From Ruminococcus sp. (GTDB lineage: Bacteria; Bacillota; Clostridia; Lachnospirales; Lachnospiraceae): a stretch of 64,000 bases of DNA. Positions 9,901 through 17,481 of this stretch are shown here, piece by piece; position 1 is the stretch's first letter, and each line of letters opens with the position of its first letter. The notes below the pieces were generated by a model, which saw only the letters and a program-made list of their open reading frames with translations, did no database searches and was not told the origin of the DNA. The DNA is taken from contig JACERV010000007.1 in assembly GCA_013911065.1 (NCBI GenBank), positions 96,236 through 160,235 on the forward strand, read 5' to 3'. Position numbers and translations under genes: made by a program.

Positions 9901-11194
9901 GCACAGCAGAAAAAGCCCCGTCAAATGTAGTATAATAGGTGCTTCCCACCCGGGCCACAGCATCCGTCTGCAAAGAATTGGAAGTAGGCCCCGGAGCCGG
10001 TAAACCGGCAGGAACAACTACAACCTGAAACGCATACATTGCTTTCGAAAAGCGCGCAGTTCCCGCTGTCTGTCCGTTCTTAGCCCACCCAAGCCATCCA
10101 TAGCCTTCACAATATGCCCTGTAATACAAGTCATAACCTGCTGTGTTTGCTCCTGTTAATTTTGCACGGAATGCTTCCAGCCGTAAGCCCTGCCCTGTTG
10201 TACCTGATGTCCCGCCGTCATTCGCCCAGTTCATCCAGCCTTTCCCCTGTACATATGCCTGGTAAGTAATTCCAATGCCATTGCCACCTGTTACTTTTAT
10301 CTGCAATGCTTCAATACGTTTTCTCTCACCTGAGGAGCCTGCTTCTACACCACCGCTCACCCAGTCCTTCCAGCCATGAGCCTGACAGTAGGGTTTGTAA
10401 ACAGCCTGGACCTCTGCTGCAGCCATCGTCATGATTCCAGGTATGTTTTTCCCATACTCTTCCTGGGCATCTTCTGTGACTTCTTCCTCTTTTATACTCC
10501 CTTTCTCGTTTGTAGTTTCTTTCTTTTCTGTATTTTTTCCTGCTACAATTTCAAATCCATAAAGATTATAAATATATTTTTTCACTTCTTCTGATGCCCT
10601 TGTCCTATCCTCTTCGTTTGAGGCGCCTTCTATCCCGTCCAGCAAGCTCAGAAGTTCCTTCACATCAAACTCTGCCATGGTTTGCAGGTATTCTACATAA
10701 GACTGAAATCCCTTGTCAGGATTATCTTCTTCCCATACCCGAAACTGGTCTTCCGCTTGTTCTTTTTCCGTCACGTTCTTCTCGCTATGCCACAACACCA
10801 GCATCTCGTAACATTTTAAGGCTTCATCCAGTTCTTCCGCTGTATTCCATTCTTCCTTGCCATTTATACTAGCTGAGAGCAGGGTATATTTATAAAATAA
10901 AGTGAATTTAAATTGATTGTCCTGTCCAATCTTATCGTAAAAATCCTTTTGCACCCCTTTCTCTAAATTTTGAAGTGCTTTCACCGTTCCTTTTTCCTTG
11001 TACAGCATTTCTATAACTGTCTCGAACGTGCAGACTGTATCTGCAAACAGCTCTTCCAAACTCATCTCAACCTGATTTTCCTGCTCTGCACAAATCTTAT
11101 CCTGCTCCTCCTCTGCCTTACTCTCCACAGGGACACAGACAGCCAAAAATAACGATGCTGTCAATAGTACAAATGCTCTTTTACACCTTTTCAT
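6983..11194 (-). CDS. Large secreted surface protein: ChW repeats, parallel beta-helix, InlB-type repeats
   Basis: 1403 residues from the ATG at 11194 (GGAGG six bases upstream). Residues 1-27 form a signal peptide ending ESKA/EEE. Residues 30-255 are helical and charged. Three clostridial hydrophobic-W repeats follow at about 265-395 (HGWKDWVSGG, GKGWMNWANDGG, GYGWLGWAKNGQ), then a right-handed parallel beta-helix at about 430-860 made of many short SGGxIYSN-like rungs. Next come InlB/Listeria-Bacteroides type repeats (FKGWAVN...LYAVW at about 930-985) and Ig/cadherin-like segments. There is no LPXTG motif and no C-terminal membrane helix. ChW repeats occur in clostridial cell-surface proteins; a role in adhesion or carbohydrate binding is inference. 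It is monocistronic: own promoter, with a terminator between it and the upstream gene. Confidence 0.85.
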   Translation of the reverse strand: MKRCKRAFVLLTASLFLAVCVPVESKAEEEQDKICAEQENQVEMSLEELFADTVCTFETVIEMLYKEKGTVKALQNLEKGVQKDFYDKIGQDNQFKFTLFYKYTLLSASINGKEEWNTAEELDEALKCYEMLVLWHSEKNVTEKEQAEDQFRVWEEDNPDKGFQSYVEYLQTMAEFDVKELLSLLDGIEGASNEEDRTRASEEVKKYIYNLYGFEIVAGKNTEKKETTNEKGSIKEEEVTEDAQEEYGKNIPGIMTMAAAEVQAVYKPYCQAHGWKDWVSGGVEAGSSGERKRIEALQIKVTGGNGIGITYQAYVQGKGWMNWANDGGTSGTTGQGLRLEAFRAKLTGANTAGYDLYYRAYCEGYGWLGWAKNGQTAGTARFSKAMYAFQVVVVPAGLPAPGPTSNSLQTDAVARVGSTYYTTFDGAFSAVPDGGTMYVIRNCIAGHNVTTKSFTIYPEEQNVIVTANSNLGEEPAGIIAAPQSTPEDKTGTWTLSGIDGYTLTIDGNGKCSSGILASSCKITMNLKSGVRLRNGIANGIWNGWGTTNVYDDVMIYSNRHAGITTWGGTVNVYGGDIHSNSITGVRGRTVYMSGGEVHHNGYVGIEAQGAVSNTAITITGGSIYSNAVDGVTAYAANGVCTTNISGGEIYSNNSAGVRSAAPSGTLILSNDFHIFKNEIGIVTETATTLSGGVVYENRAGGIRTSRSFTISGGAIHSNKTEQNGGGIYNSGILTLSGGEVYSNRAVFGGGIYNLGTLSVTGGGISRNSSRLGRGIYQGGIMNMSGGAWIDGSNDIYLPETGNIVTVTGPLTSGREAAFITPSSYILGRTCVRAAYKGAKGSEIYQKFALTPNPPYLLRPGDYQSEGGGTADTDVVISRDYPIYYKKNYDDDTIQVPKDSNKFWFESARISGQIPSFGSIEFKGWAVNPDAKEAKYQPGDTIHAANNKAITLYAVWKTEIKVAYIGNDSDSGHPRTEYVTLKQCRENNGYQIKKNTGYTNFSRRGYAFAGWGNNKWKTNIEDVRYPENRENKITFEELYQTAKEQQKNTASESAIPEAELYSIWDEAPKISADDNLEFYEGTEVTKEMLLSNIKAFDKEDGDSTKNIRIIRIKYADGRRLDGGKRKGTVDVWEKDMPEEYKLDTWFLQLDKEESPAVHKITYAVTDSAGTETTLEWEVKIKYNEFPVIEAADWYFTLEEAQNGVITEEVLVKNALESGRLKVEDQEDDVLYPGSILQKVKLTDFHPGEFTAFKESGYIVLTYVVQDSMGPEGEGKETLFQATVHVVEDGEIIKPEPAKYVRFINKENYEKNAGIETEDIDSAEKESLNQNGGLNVDSKWYQNPSYRSLISSMWSEEKAPDKVWRFSYEDVQKVKEYINIYGIGNSQEEGALDKFLEKFPFFVQK

Positions 11195-11303
11195 AGTTCC
11201 TCCTATTCTGTTGTTGTCTTCATTAAAAAATAATAGTTGAAATTTTCGACTGAATTGTCGCTTAGAAATGGAAAATGAATATTTTCCAGATTCTTTGTGA
11301 AGG

Positions 11304-11332
11304 ATTATATCACAGCATCTTAAAAAGTACAA
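11304..11332 (-). promoter_or_regulatory. Sigma-A promoter of the surface protein gene
   Basis: TTGTAC (11327-11332) and a perfect TATAAT (11304-11309) are 17 bases apart on the minus strand. The transcript would have a leader of about 100 bases containing two small hairpins (GGAAAA/TTTTCC and CGAC/GTCG) before the AGGAGG site. Confidence 0.7.
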
Positions 11333-11379
11333 GCGGTTACGAACTGATTACAGAGAATTCCCCGTTATATAAAATTACC

Positions 11380-11416
11380 CCGGAACAAACAATGACTTTG
11401 TTTCATTGTCTGCCGG
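11380..11416 (-). terminator. Terminator downstream of the GGDEF/HD-GYP gene
   Basis: An inverted repeat pairs CCGGCAGACAATGA-like and TCATTGTTTGTTCCGG arms around a 7-base loop, starting just after the stop codon at 11431. On the minus strand it is followed by TAATTTTATAT, a modest U-rich tail. Confidence 0.6.
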
Positions 11417-11430
11417 AGGATTTTATTCTC

Positions 11431-12984
11431 TTATTCCTGGCTTTCGTCTTCCTGGAACATATTTATAAATATTTCTGCAATGTAAGGATCGAATTGAGTC
11501 CCTGCACAGCTCCGTATTTCTTCCAATGCCTCGTTGTGGCTTTTTGCTCTTGAATCATCTATGGTATTCGTCATACGGTCATAAGCTTCTACCACAGTTA
11601 TGATACGTGCTTTCAACGGAATCTCTTCTTTACAAAGCCCTTTTGGATAGCCTGAGCCATCCCACCTTTCATGATGAGCCAGAACAATTCCTGCCAGCCC
11701 TACTGTAGTGTCAAAATAGCTTAGTATCCTGTATCCTACGGCCGGATGCAGTTTCACATCACTTATTTCCACAGTATTAAAAGTGCCGTCATTTTGCAGA
11801 ACATCAGATCCTACCACTGCTTTTCCAATGTCATGCAGGTATGCCGCACTCTTCAGCTTGCTTATATCAGACTGGGACATCTTCATAACCTGCCCAAGCC
11901 TCCCGCACATATCTCTTGCCCTTACAGCATGCTGTTTTTCCCAGTCACTTTTCGCAAACAATGCATCAAGCATCATTTTTAATTCAAGGCTCTGGGTGTC
12001 ATTGCGCTCCACAGACTTTATGTTATACATTTTCACTTCCGCATTGCGCAATACCTCAGCGATATCTCCGTCACTCTCTGTTTTTGTTGCATGTCCTATG
12101 GAAATACTGCACCGGACAGAATGAATCTTTTGTGTGGATAGTTCGCCTTTAATTCTCTTTGCAATCTGTTCTGCTTCTTCCCCATCTGTTTTTGGCAGAA
12201 GCAGTACAAATTCATCCCCGCCCCACCGTGCAATAATATCACCGTCACGGCTTACCTTCCGCATAGCCTCAGAAGCCTTTTTCAGCAGCATGTCACCTGA
12301 AGCATGTCCGAAAATGTCATTGGCCAGCTTTAAACTGTTCACATCCCCCATAAGAATTGAAATCGGCAGATGCGCCTTTGTATCCATGTGGTGCATTTTT
12401 TCCTCGAAAAAACATCTGTTATAAAGACCAGTCAGGGAATCATGAGAACTGATATATTCAATTTCCCTCTGACGTTTCTTTTTTCCCGTAACATCCCGGA
12501 AAACGAGTACAACACCACCTACTCGCCCTGCGTCGTCCAAAATGGCTGCCCCATTATCTTCCAGATGATACTTTTCACCGCCTTTGGAAATCAAAACAAC
12601 ATTGTCCCCAGTTTCCCTTGCCTTTCCCGTTGCAAATATTTTTTCAATGGTATCAGTAACGGTATGGCCTTCCTCCTCATGAGATAAAATAAAAACTTCC
12701 TTATAATTCATTCCTGCCGCTTCTTCCAGTGTCCATCCAGTCAGTCTGCACGCCACAGGATTCATAAACTCAATATCCCTGCCGCTGCCAATCACCATAA
12801 CCCCGTCCCCTATAGATAAAAGAGTCTGATAATATTTATTACGCTCATAAGTCAGGGTATGTATTCTTTTCGTTCTATCTGCCAGCAAAAACAACGAAAC
12901 AATCAAAATACAGGAGATTACAACAATTGTAGAAAACAACATAACATGAAAAGTTTCCATTCCTATTGTAATGTTCTTTGCCAT
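11431..12984 (-). CDS. Membrane PAS-GGDEF-HD-GYP cyclic-di-GMP enzyme
   Basis: 517 residues. One membrane helix (about 12-35) is followed by a PAS domain (about 50-165; NPVACRLTGW), a GGDEF diguanylate cyclase domain and a C-terminal HD-GYP phosphodiesterase domain. The cyclase motif is intact (RWGGDEF), and RDGD five residues upstream is a product-inhibition I-site. The HD-GYP part has HDIGK, HPAVGY and HHERWDGSGYP, so both making and breaking c-di-GMP are possible. It follows the chemoreceptor gene by 26 bases (AGGAGG site), so cheR, receptor and this gene are probably cotranscribed. In this setting it could tune motility; which activity dominates is unknown. Confidence 0.92.
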   Translation of the reverse strand: MAKNITIGMETFHVMLFSTIVVISCILIVSLFLLADRTKRIHTLTYERNKYYQTLLSIGDGVMVIGSGRDIEFMNPVACRLTGWTLEEAAGMNYKEVFILSHEEEGHTVTDTIEKIFATGKARETGDNVVLISKGGEKYHLEDNGAAILDDAGRVGGVVLVFRDVTGKKKRQREIEYISSHDSLTGLYNRCFFEEKMHHMDTKAHLPISILMGDVNSLKLANDIFGHASGDMLLKKASEAMRKVSRDGDIIARWGGDEFVLLLPKTDGEEAEQIAKRIKGELSTQKIHSVRCSISIGHATKTESDGDIAEVLRNAEVKMYNIKSVERNDTQSLELKMMLDALFAKSDWEKQHAVRARDMCGRLGQVMKMSQSDISKLKSAAYLHDIGKAVVGSDVLQNDGTFNTVEISDVKLHPAVGYRILSYFDTTVGLAGIVLAHHERWDGSGYPKGLCKEEIPLKARIITVVEAYDRMTNTIDDSRAKSHNEALEEIRSCAGTQFDPYIAEIFINMFQEDESQE

Positions 12985-13010
12985 AATCTCCTCCTGCCTG
13001 CTGTTGTATT

Positions 13011-14693
13011 TTATTTTGAGTATAATGTAAATTTGCTTACTTCTTCCCGCAGTATATCCGCCTGGGCAGACATTTCTTCACTTGTGGCCGAGTTTTCCTC
13101 CGCAGTAGCAGCATTTGTCTGCACAACCGCAGCCACCTGTATCAGGCCAAACTGAATCTCCTCAATTGCTGCGGACTGCTCTGAAGATGCCTTCTCTATA
13201 TTTACAAAGCTTTCCGACACCTTTTTCATATTTGCCCCGACTTCCTGCAAGATTTGTGCTGTCTGCGCTGTGATAGCAGTTCCCTTAGACACAGTTGCAA
13301 CGGAATTCTGAATCAGTTCCGAGGTTTGTTTTGCAGCCTCTGCGGACTTTCCGGCAAGGTTGCGGACTTCATCAGCTACAACCGCAAAGCCTTTTCCAGC
13401 CTCTCCGGCACGGGCGGCCTCAATACTTGCGTTTAATGAAAGAATATTCGTCTGAAATGCAATATCCTCAATTACTTTTGTAATATGAACAATTTGATTT
13501 GAAGCAGCATCAATTTCGCCCATAGCTTCTGTAAGGTTCTGCATGTAGTCATTGCCGGTGTGAATCTCAATCCCAACCTCTTCCACATACCTGGTCGCTT
13601 CCTGAACATTAGAAGCATTCTCCTCCGCCTGTCCTGCAACTCTTTCTACCGAAAGAGTAAGCTCATCAATGGATGATGCCTGCTCTGTAGAGCCTGCTGC
13701 CAGAGCCTGTGCTCCGCTGGACACCTGAGACGCACCGGTACTCACTTGTTCAGCAGCAACATTTATCTGGTTTAAGGTATGATTCAGTGAATGAAGAATA
13801 ACCTCAAGTGCCTTCTGAATCGGATAAAACTCCCCGGTATACTCCATATCGTTCTTCAGATTCAGATTCCCGTCTGACATTTGCGTAAGCTTGCTGGAAA
13901 TATCGCCGATATACTTCTGAAGTGTACTGCGGGTACTATGGATGGAATGTGCCAGCATCCCAATTTCAGACGTATCTGCTTCCAGAGAGAAATCAGAGGA
14001 CAGGTTTCCCTGTGAAATCTCTCCCATCTCCCGCTCAACCGCAGCAATCGGAAAAAATACCTTTTTGCGTGTAATCAGCACAATACCCGTCTGTAATATC
14101 GCCACTGCCACAATTACAAAAAATATAATTGTCTGAAAAATCAAATTCCTTGCATTAAGCTCTGTAATTGCACTCTCTGTCCGCTCATCGAGCATCTTTA
14201 AAAATTCTGACTTTAACTCATCGATTTTTAAAATAGAAGTATTATACTCATTACCGTACACATATTCCACAGCCTGCTTCGTGCGGTTTTCCGACGCTTT
14301 TTTTATAGCGTCTTGTTCCAGCGGCACAAGATTTGCGGAAATCCCTGACATTTCATCAATCTTCTGCTGCTCCGCCTCTGTAATGCCGATTTTTTTCATA
14401 TTATCCAGACCGGTGTCACGCCTTTTTAAGTTATTCAATTCATTCTCATAATTATCAGCATGTACCTGTTCCCCAGTCACTGCATATGCGCGTACCTCAG
14501 CTGTCAGATAAGCGGAACCGCTCATAAAAAGACTGGCATTCTCCGTCAAATCAAACCGCTCCTTATTTGCTTCGGAAATCGTTATGTTCATGCGATATAA
14601 GAAGAAAAAGCAAACTGCAATACAAATTAACAATGCCAGGGATACTGAATTCAAAATATAAATAAGAGTGGATTGCTTCATCTTTTTTTTCAT
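13011..14693 (-). CDS. Methyl-accepting chemotaxis protein (4HB-HAMP-MCP signal)
   Basis: 560 residues. TM1 is at about 10-32, an extracytoplasmic four-helix-bundle-like sensor (about 35-180) is rich in helix-forming residues, and TM2 at about 186-208 leads into a HAMP domain. The long coiled-coil signalling domain has the conserved tip around EDIAFQTNILSLNASIEAAR and VVADEVRNLAGKSAEAA, which binds CheW and CheA. The sensor domain gives no ligand. It lies 16 bases downstream of cheR, its likely methyltransferase partner, and is the only chemoreceptor in the window. Confidence 0.95.
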   Translation of the reverse strand: MKKKMKQSTLIYILNSVSLALLICIAVCFFFLYRMNITISEANKERFDLTENASLFMSGSAYLTAEVRAYAVTGEQVHADNYENELNNLKRRDTGLDNMKKIGITEAEQQKIDEMSGISANLVPLEQDAIKKASENRTKQAVEYVYGNEYNTSILKIDELKSEFLKMLDERTESAITELNARNLIFQTIIFFVIVAVAILQTGIVLITRKKVFFPIAAVEREMGEISQGNLSSDFSLEADTSEIGMLAHSIHSTRSTLQKYIGDISSKLTQMSDGNLNLKNDMEYTGEFYPIQKALEVILHSLNHTLNQINVAAEQVSTGASQVSSGAQALAAGSTEQASSIDELTLSVERVAGQAEENASNVQEATRYVEEVGIEIHTGNDYMQNLTEAMGEIDAASNQIVHITKVIEDIAFQTNILSLNASIEAARAGEAGKGFAVVADEVRNLAGKSAEAAKQTSELIQNSVATVSKGTAITAQTAQILQEVGANMKKVSESFVNIEKASSEQSAAIEEIQFGLIQVAAVVQTNAATAEENSATSEEMSAQADILREEVSKFTLYSK

Positions 14694-14708
14694 AGTGTAC
14701 TTTCTCCC

Positions 14709-15524
14709 TTATTCTTTTCTGTAAATGGCCGGCCTGATGTACCTGTAGCGTGTAGTCTCACGATTCAGTCCCTCTGAATGGCCAATAAACAAAAACCCAC
14801 CTGGTTCGGTAATATCATATAACCTTTGAATCAGACGCTCCTTGGTCGGACCATCAAAATAAATCATAACGTTACGACAGAATATAACATCCATTTTCTT
14901 TTTAAATGGCAAAACAGTGTCCATCAAGTTTATATTTCCAAAAATCACTTCTTTTTTTATCTTGTCAGCAACAATGCTCTGCTGGCTGTCATATGCTTTG
15001 AAATATTTTTTCTGCCAGCTCTGAGGGAGATCTGCTATCTTTTCATTAGAATAGATGCCCGCCTTTGCAGTGGAGAGAACTCCCTGGGAAATATCTGTAG
15101 CCAGTATTTTCGTATCCCACCCGGCTTTATTGGGTCCAAAGTATTCATCTATCAGCATTGCAAGGGTATAAGGCTCTTCTCCGGTAGAACAAGCAGCGCT
15201 CCAGATTCGCAAATCCTTGTTTTTCACCGTATTTGCCAGATATGGCAGGACTGTACTTTTAAAGTAATTAAAATGCTCCGGCTCTCTCATGAAAAAGGTA
15301 TAATTTGTTGTAATCTTATCCAGCATCACAGACGCCGCCTTGCCGGTTTTATCCGCTTTTACATAATCCAGATATTCTGCCAGGCTGCTCATATTCATAC
15401 TTGTAAGTAAATTGCCGAGCCTTCCCTCAATCAGGGTCTTTTTCTCATCCTTAAAATGAATTCCGTAATTCATTCTGATATAGTTGGCAAATTGCTTAAA
15501 TTCCTGTTCTTGTATGACAATCAT
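14709..15524 (-). CDS. cheR: Chemotaxis protein methyltransferase CheR
   Basis: 271 residues, normal length. An N-terminal helical CheR domain is followed by a SAM-dependent methyltransferase fold with SAACSTGEEPYTLAMLID near residue 110 and FCRNVMIYFD near residue 218. It adds methyl groups to receptor glutamates, balancing CheB. The start at 15524 has AAGGGGG upstream. It is separated from the cheA-cheW-cheB cluster by about 43 kb but adjoins a chemoreceptor gene. Its leader is highly structured (see 15540-15573 and 15595-15660). Confidence 0.96.
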   Translation of the reverse strand: MIVIQEQEFKQFANYIRMNYGIHFKDEKKTLIEGRLGNLLTSMNMSSLAEYLDYVKADKTGKAASVMLDKITTNYTFFMREPEHFNYFKSTVLPYLANTVKNKDLRIWSAACSTGEEPYTLAMLIDEYFGPNKAGWDTKILATDISQGVLSTAKAGIYSNEKIADLPQSWQKKYFKAYDSQQSIVADKIKKEVIFGNINLMDTVLPFKKKMDVIFCRNVMIYFDGPTKERLIQRLYDITEPGGFLFIGHSEGLNRETTRYRYIRPAIYRKE

Positions 15525-15539
15525 TAATATCCCCCTTAG

Positions 15540-15573
15540 AAGCGGATAAATAAACTGAGATTTTTCTCCGCTT
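15540..15573 (-). promoter_or_regulatory. Hairpin directly upstream of the cheR ribosome binding site
   Basis: AAGCGGA (minus-strand arm at 15567-15573) pairs with TCCGCTT (15540-15546). Inside the loop GAGA/TCTC can form a competing small stem. The hairpin ends three bases before the AAGGGGG site at 15531-15537, so it could influence cheR translation. This is inferred from sequence only. Confidence 0.45.
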
Positions 15574-15594
15574 TTTTATCATATATGTATGCTC

Positions 15595-15660
15595 AAAAAA
15601 TCCCCCTTTGTTTTTAACATGCCTGAAAAGCTATGTTTCACATCATAAAGGAGGATTTTT
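15595..15660 (-). terminator. Terminator-like hairpin between desulfoferrodoxin and cheR
   Basis: A 14-bp stem (15647-15660 with 15596-15609) has a 37-base loop. One C/A mismatch on the plus strand becomes a G-U pair in minus-strand RNA, suggesting the RNA reads toward cheR. The distal arm ends in TTTTTT. The loop contains a smaller AACAT/ATGTT stem. It may end the desulfoferrodoxin transcript or act as an attenuator for cheR. Confidence 0.55.
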
Positions 15661-15694
15661 ATCATATTTAATTGTCAACCTTTTTTAACATTCC

Positions 15695-16072
15695 TTATTT
15701 GGATTTCCACAGGCTATGTAGGTTGCAGTATGCAAGTGCACCGATAACTTCATCTCCATCTGTAAGAGCAAATTCTGCCTTAGGTTCATCCCCAGGATTC
15801 AATTCTTTACGCTGCATTCCTTCTTTCGTACTGAGAACAATCCATTCAATATAATGCTCTTCTGCCATAGGATGTGGTACGGAACCTACTTCCACAGTAA
15901 CTATATTTCCGTCTACACTGACTACAGGAACATGCTTCTCTGCTGCTGCATCTACACTTCCAGGTACAATCTCTTTCATAGGTTGTCCGCAGCATATTGT
16001 CGGTACTCCAGTATCTTTTACCATAGCAATTATTTTTCCGCAAATCTCACAGCTATAAAATTTTAATTCCAT
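15695..16072 (-). CDS. dfx: Desulfoferrodoxin (superoxide reductase)
   Basis: 125 residues from the ATG at 16072, preceded by AAGGAG; the ATG seven codons earlier has no ribosome site. The N-terminal desulforedoxin-like centre has CEIC near residue 9 and CC near residue 27. The C-terminal superoxide reductase site has EKHVP (conserved Glu-Lys-His), the His residues of PHPMAEEHYIEW, and CNLHSLW in place of the usual CNxHG. It reduces superoxide to peroxide without releasing oxygen, typical of anaerobes. It is driven by its own promoter overlapping the end of csrA, so it is likely separate from the flagellar operon. Confidence 0.93.
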   Translation of the reverse strand: MELKFYSCEICGKIIAMVKDTGVPTICCGQPMKEIVPGSVDAAAEKHVPVVSVDGNIVTVEVGSVPHPMAEEHYIEWIVLSTKEGMQRKELNPGDEPKAEFALTDGDEVIGALAYCNLHSLWKSK

Positions 16073-16109
16073 AAACTTACACTCCTTTGCCATATTTTAG
16101 TTTTAAGTT

Positions 16110-16138
16110 ATTATACCACATTCTGCATTGCTAATCAA
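16110..16138 (-). promoter_or_regulatory. Strong sigma-A promoter of the desulfoferrodoxin gene
   Basis: TTGATT (16133-16138) and a perfect TATAAT (16110-16115) are exactly 17 bases apart on the minus strand. The -35 box overlaps the csrA stop codon. Confidence 0.8.
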
Positions 16139-16365
16139 CGAATATCCCTATGTATGATATGTTTTATATCGGCAATATGCGCTTTGTCCATAACCGACTC
16201 CTGATTAACCATTATGGCCTCTTCCAGTTCTCCCCGCAATATTCTGACTTCTTTTGGGGCTTCAATGGCAAGTTTCACTGCATCCGCTCCAACTTCCATC
16301 ACAGAAATCCGGATATTGTCTCCTATTAAAAGTGTTTCTCCCTTTTTGCGCTGCAGTACAAGCAT
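16135..16365 (-). CDS. csrA: Carbon storage regulator CsrA
   Basis: 76 residues, the typical length. It begins [18 protein letters not shown] and contains the [17 protein letters not shown] strand that forms the RNA-binding edge (conserved Arg in VRILR). CsrA binds GGA motifs in mRNA leaders; in Bacillus it represses flagellin translation and is antagonised by FliW. The gene lies three bases after fliW with AAGGGGG as ribosome site, at the end of the flgM operon. A likely target lies in the fliC leader of this window. Confidence 0.97.
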   Translation of the reverse strand: MLVLQRKKGETLLIGDNIRISVMEVGADAVKLAIEAPKEVRILRGELEEAIMVNQESVMDKAHIADIKHIIHRDIR

Positions 16366-16368
16366 ATC

Positions 16369-16806
16369 TTAATCCCCCTTCTTCTGGAATTCGCTCAGAG
16401 CATGACGCATACGGTATTCCTCAGATGCAAGTATTACCTGCACTGCCTGCCTGCTCTCTGTATTAACTACAATGGGGCATTTCAAATTCACTGTGCTTTT
16501 TTCCGATAATGTCCCAATAACACAGATTACATAAAATGAGAGCACTCCGGCATCCTCAGTCCCCAAATTCTTATAGTCTGCCAAAGATAATTCAGGTCGA
16601 TAATCTTCCTTCAAGTAAAAGGGATTCATGATAATAAATGACAAATCAGTATTCTCAGTACTTTGAAGGCAGAGGACAGCATCACTATCCTCCTCAACAG
16701 GAAGAGGAAGAAATGTCTTATATTCCTCAAACCCAAACAGCCCCTCCTGGAAATGGATTAGTTCCTCTTCCATAAACAGACTGGAATTTATCACTTCTTT
16801 TTTCAT
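16369..16806 (-). CDS. fliW: Flagellar assembly factor FliW
   Basis: 145 residues, family length. Motifs such as FQEGLFGFEEYKTFLPLP near residue 18, SFIIMNPFYLKEDYRPELS and NLKCPIVVNTESRQAVQVI are typical. FliW binds flagellin and, when free, sequesters CsrA, so that flagellin export controls flagellin translation. It is directly followed by csrA, the usual pair. Confidence 0.96.
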   Translation of the reverse strand: MKKEVINSSLFMEEELIHFQEGLFGFEEYKTFLPLPVEEDSDAVLCLQSTENTDLSFIIMNPFYLKEDYRPELSLADYKNLGTEDAGVLSFYVICVIGTLSEKSTVNLKCPIVVNTESRQAVQVILASEEYRMRHALSEFQKKGD

Positions 16807-16829
16807 AATTTCCTCCGGTTCTAACCTTC

Positions 16830-17447
16830 CTATGCCATAACGTCAATGTTCTCTCCCGTAAATCTTGCACCGGCACTCGGGGGTACATAGATAGGACTGC
16901 CTATATATTCAATAGACACATCCGGATACTGTAAAATTGACAGCTCAATGCTTCCAGGTATAAACTCTACCTTTCCCCAGTCTATTTTGGCATCAAAATT
17001 TAATCTATCCATCTGATAATTAATCGATATAGACGGAGGATCCCATTCAATATTTGCTCCCGTCTTGGGTATAAATCCCAGCTCAAATTCACCGGTGGCC
17101 GGAGCATTTCTCTGATCAAATATATATTGAAGGGCTTCTGCACCCTGCCCTATTTTTGCTTTCAATAAAAGCTGTCCCTCCTTGGCAAATTGAGCTGTCG
17201 CCTCATACGTAGCCTGTGTTCCCTTCTGCGCTGCCTGATAAATTGCATTCTTCGTAGTAGGAACTACAGAGTTTCTGGCCTCGTATGTATCCAGCCTGAG
17301 ACGGATGGGACTGCTCTTAATTCTCAGTCCTCCTTCATCACGGCTGATTTCCAGTCTTGCTATACCACCTCTGCGCTCCAGACGGGCATTATTTACTTTT
17401 AGCTGATACTCAATAGGTACATTTGTTATTTTAAGTAGTTGTTCCAT
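16830..17447 (-). CDS. DUF6470 family protein of the late flagellar operon
   Basis: 205 residues. It belongs to the conserved but uncharacterised family found between flgL and fliW in Firmicutes (Bacillus YviE-like). The sequence is mostly beta-strand with a helical middle: PIEYQLKVNNARLE at the N-terminus, IRLRLDTYEARNSV near residue 50, and GANIEWDPPSISINYQ in the second half. There is no signal peptide or membrane helix. Placement in the flgM operon suggests a role in hook-filament junction assembly or export, but no function is known. Confidence 0.8.
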   Translation of the reverse strand: MEQLLKITNVPIEYQLKVNNARLERRGGIARLEISRDEGGLRIKSSPIRLRLDTYEARNSVVPTTKNAIYQAAQKGTQATYEATAQFAKEGQLLLKAKIGQGAEALQYIFDQRNAPATGEFELGFIPKTGANIEWDPPSISINYQMDRLNFDAKIDWGKVEFIPGSIELSILQYPDVSIEYIGSPIYVPPSAGARFTGENIDVMA

Positions 17448-17481
17448 TATTGCTCACCTTTTCTTTTTTATAATTATCATG

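Noticed and set aside
15673..15678. A perfect TTGACA on the minus strand upstream of cheR.
   Set aside because: No acceptable -10 lies 15-19 bases downstream; the nearby TATGAT is only six bases away.
11194..15694. c-di-GMP riboswitches in front of the motility or surface genes.
   Set aside because: The conserved GEMM-I and class II core sequences were not found in these leaders by eye.
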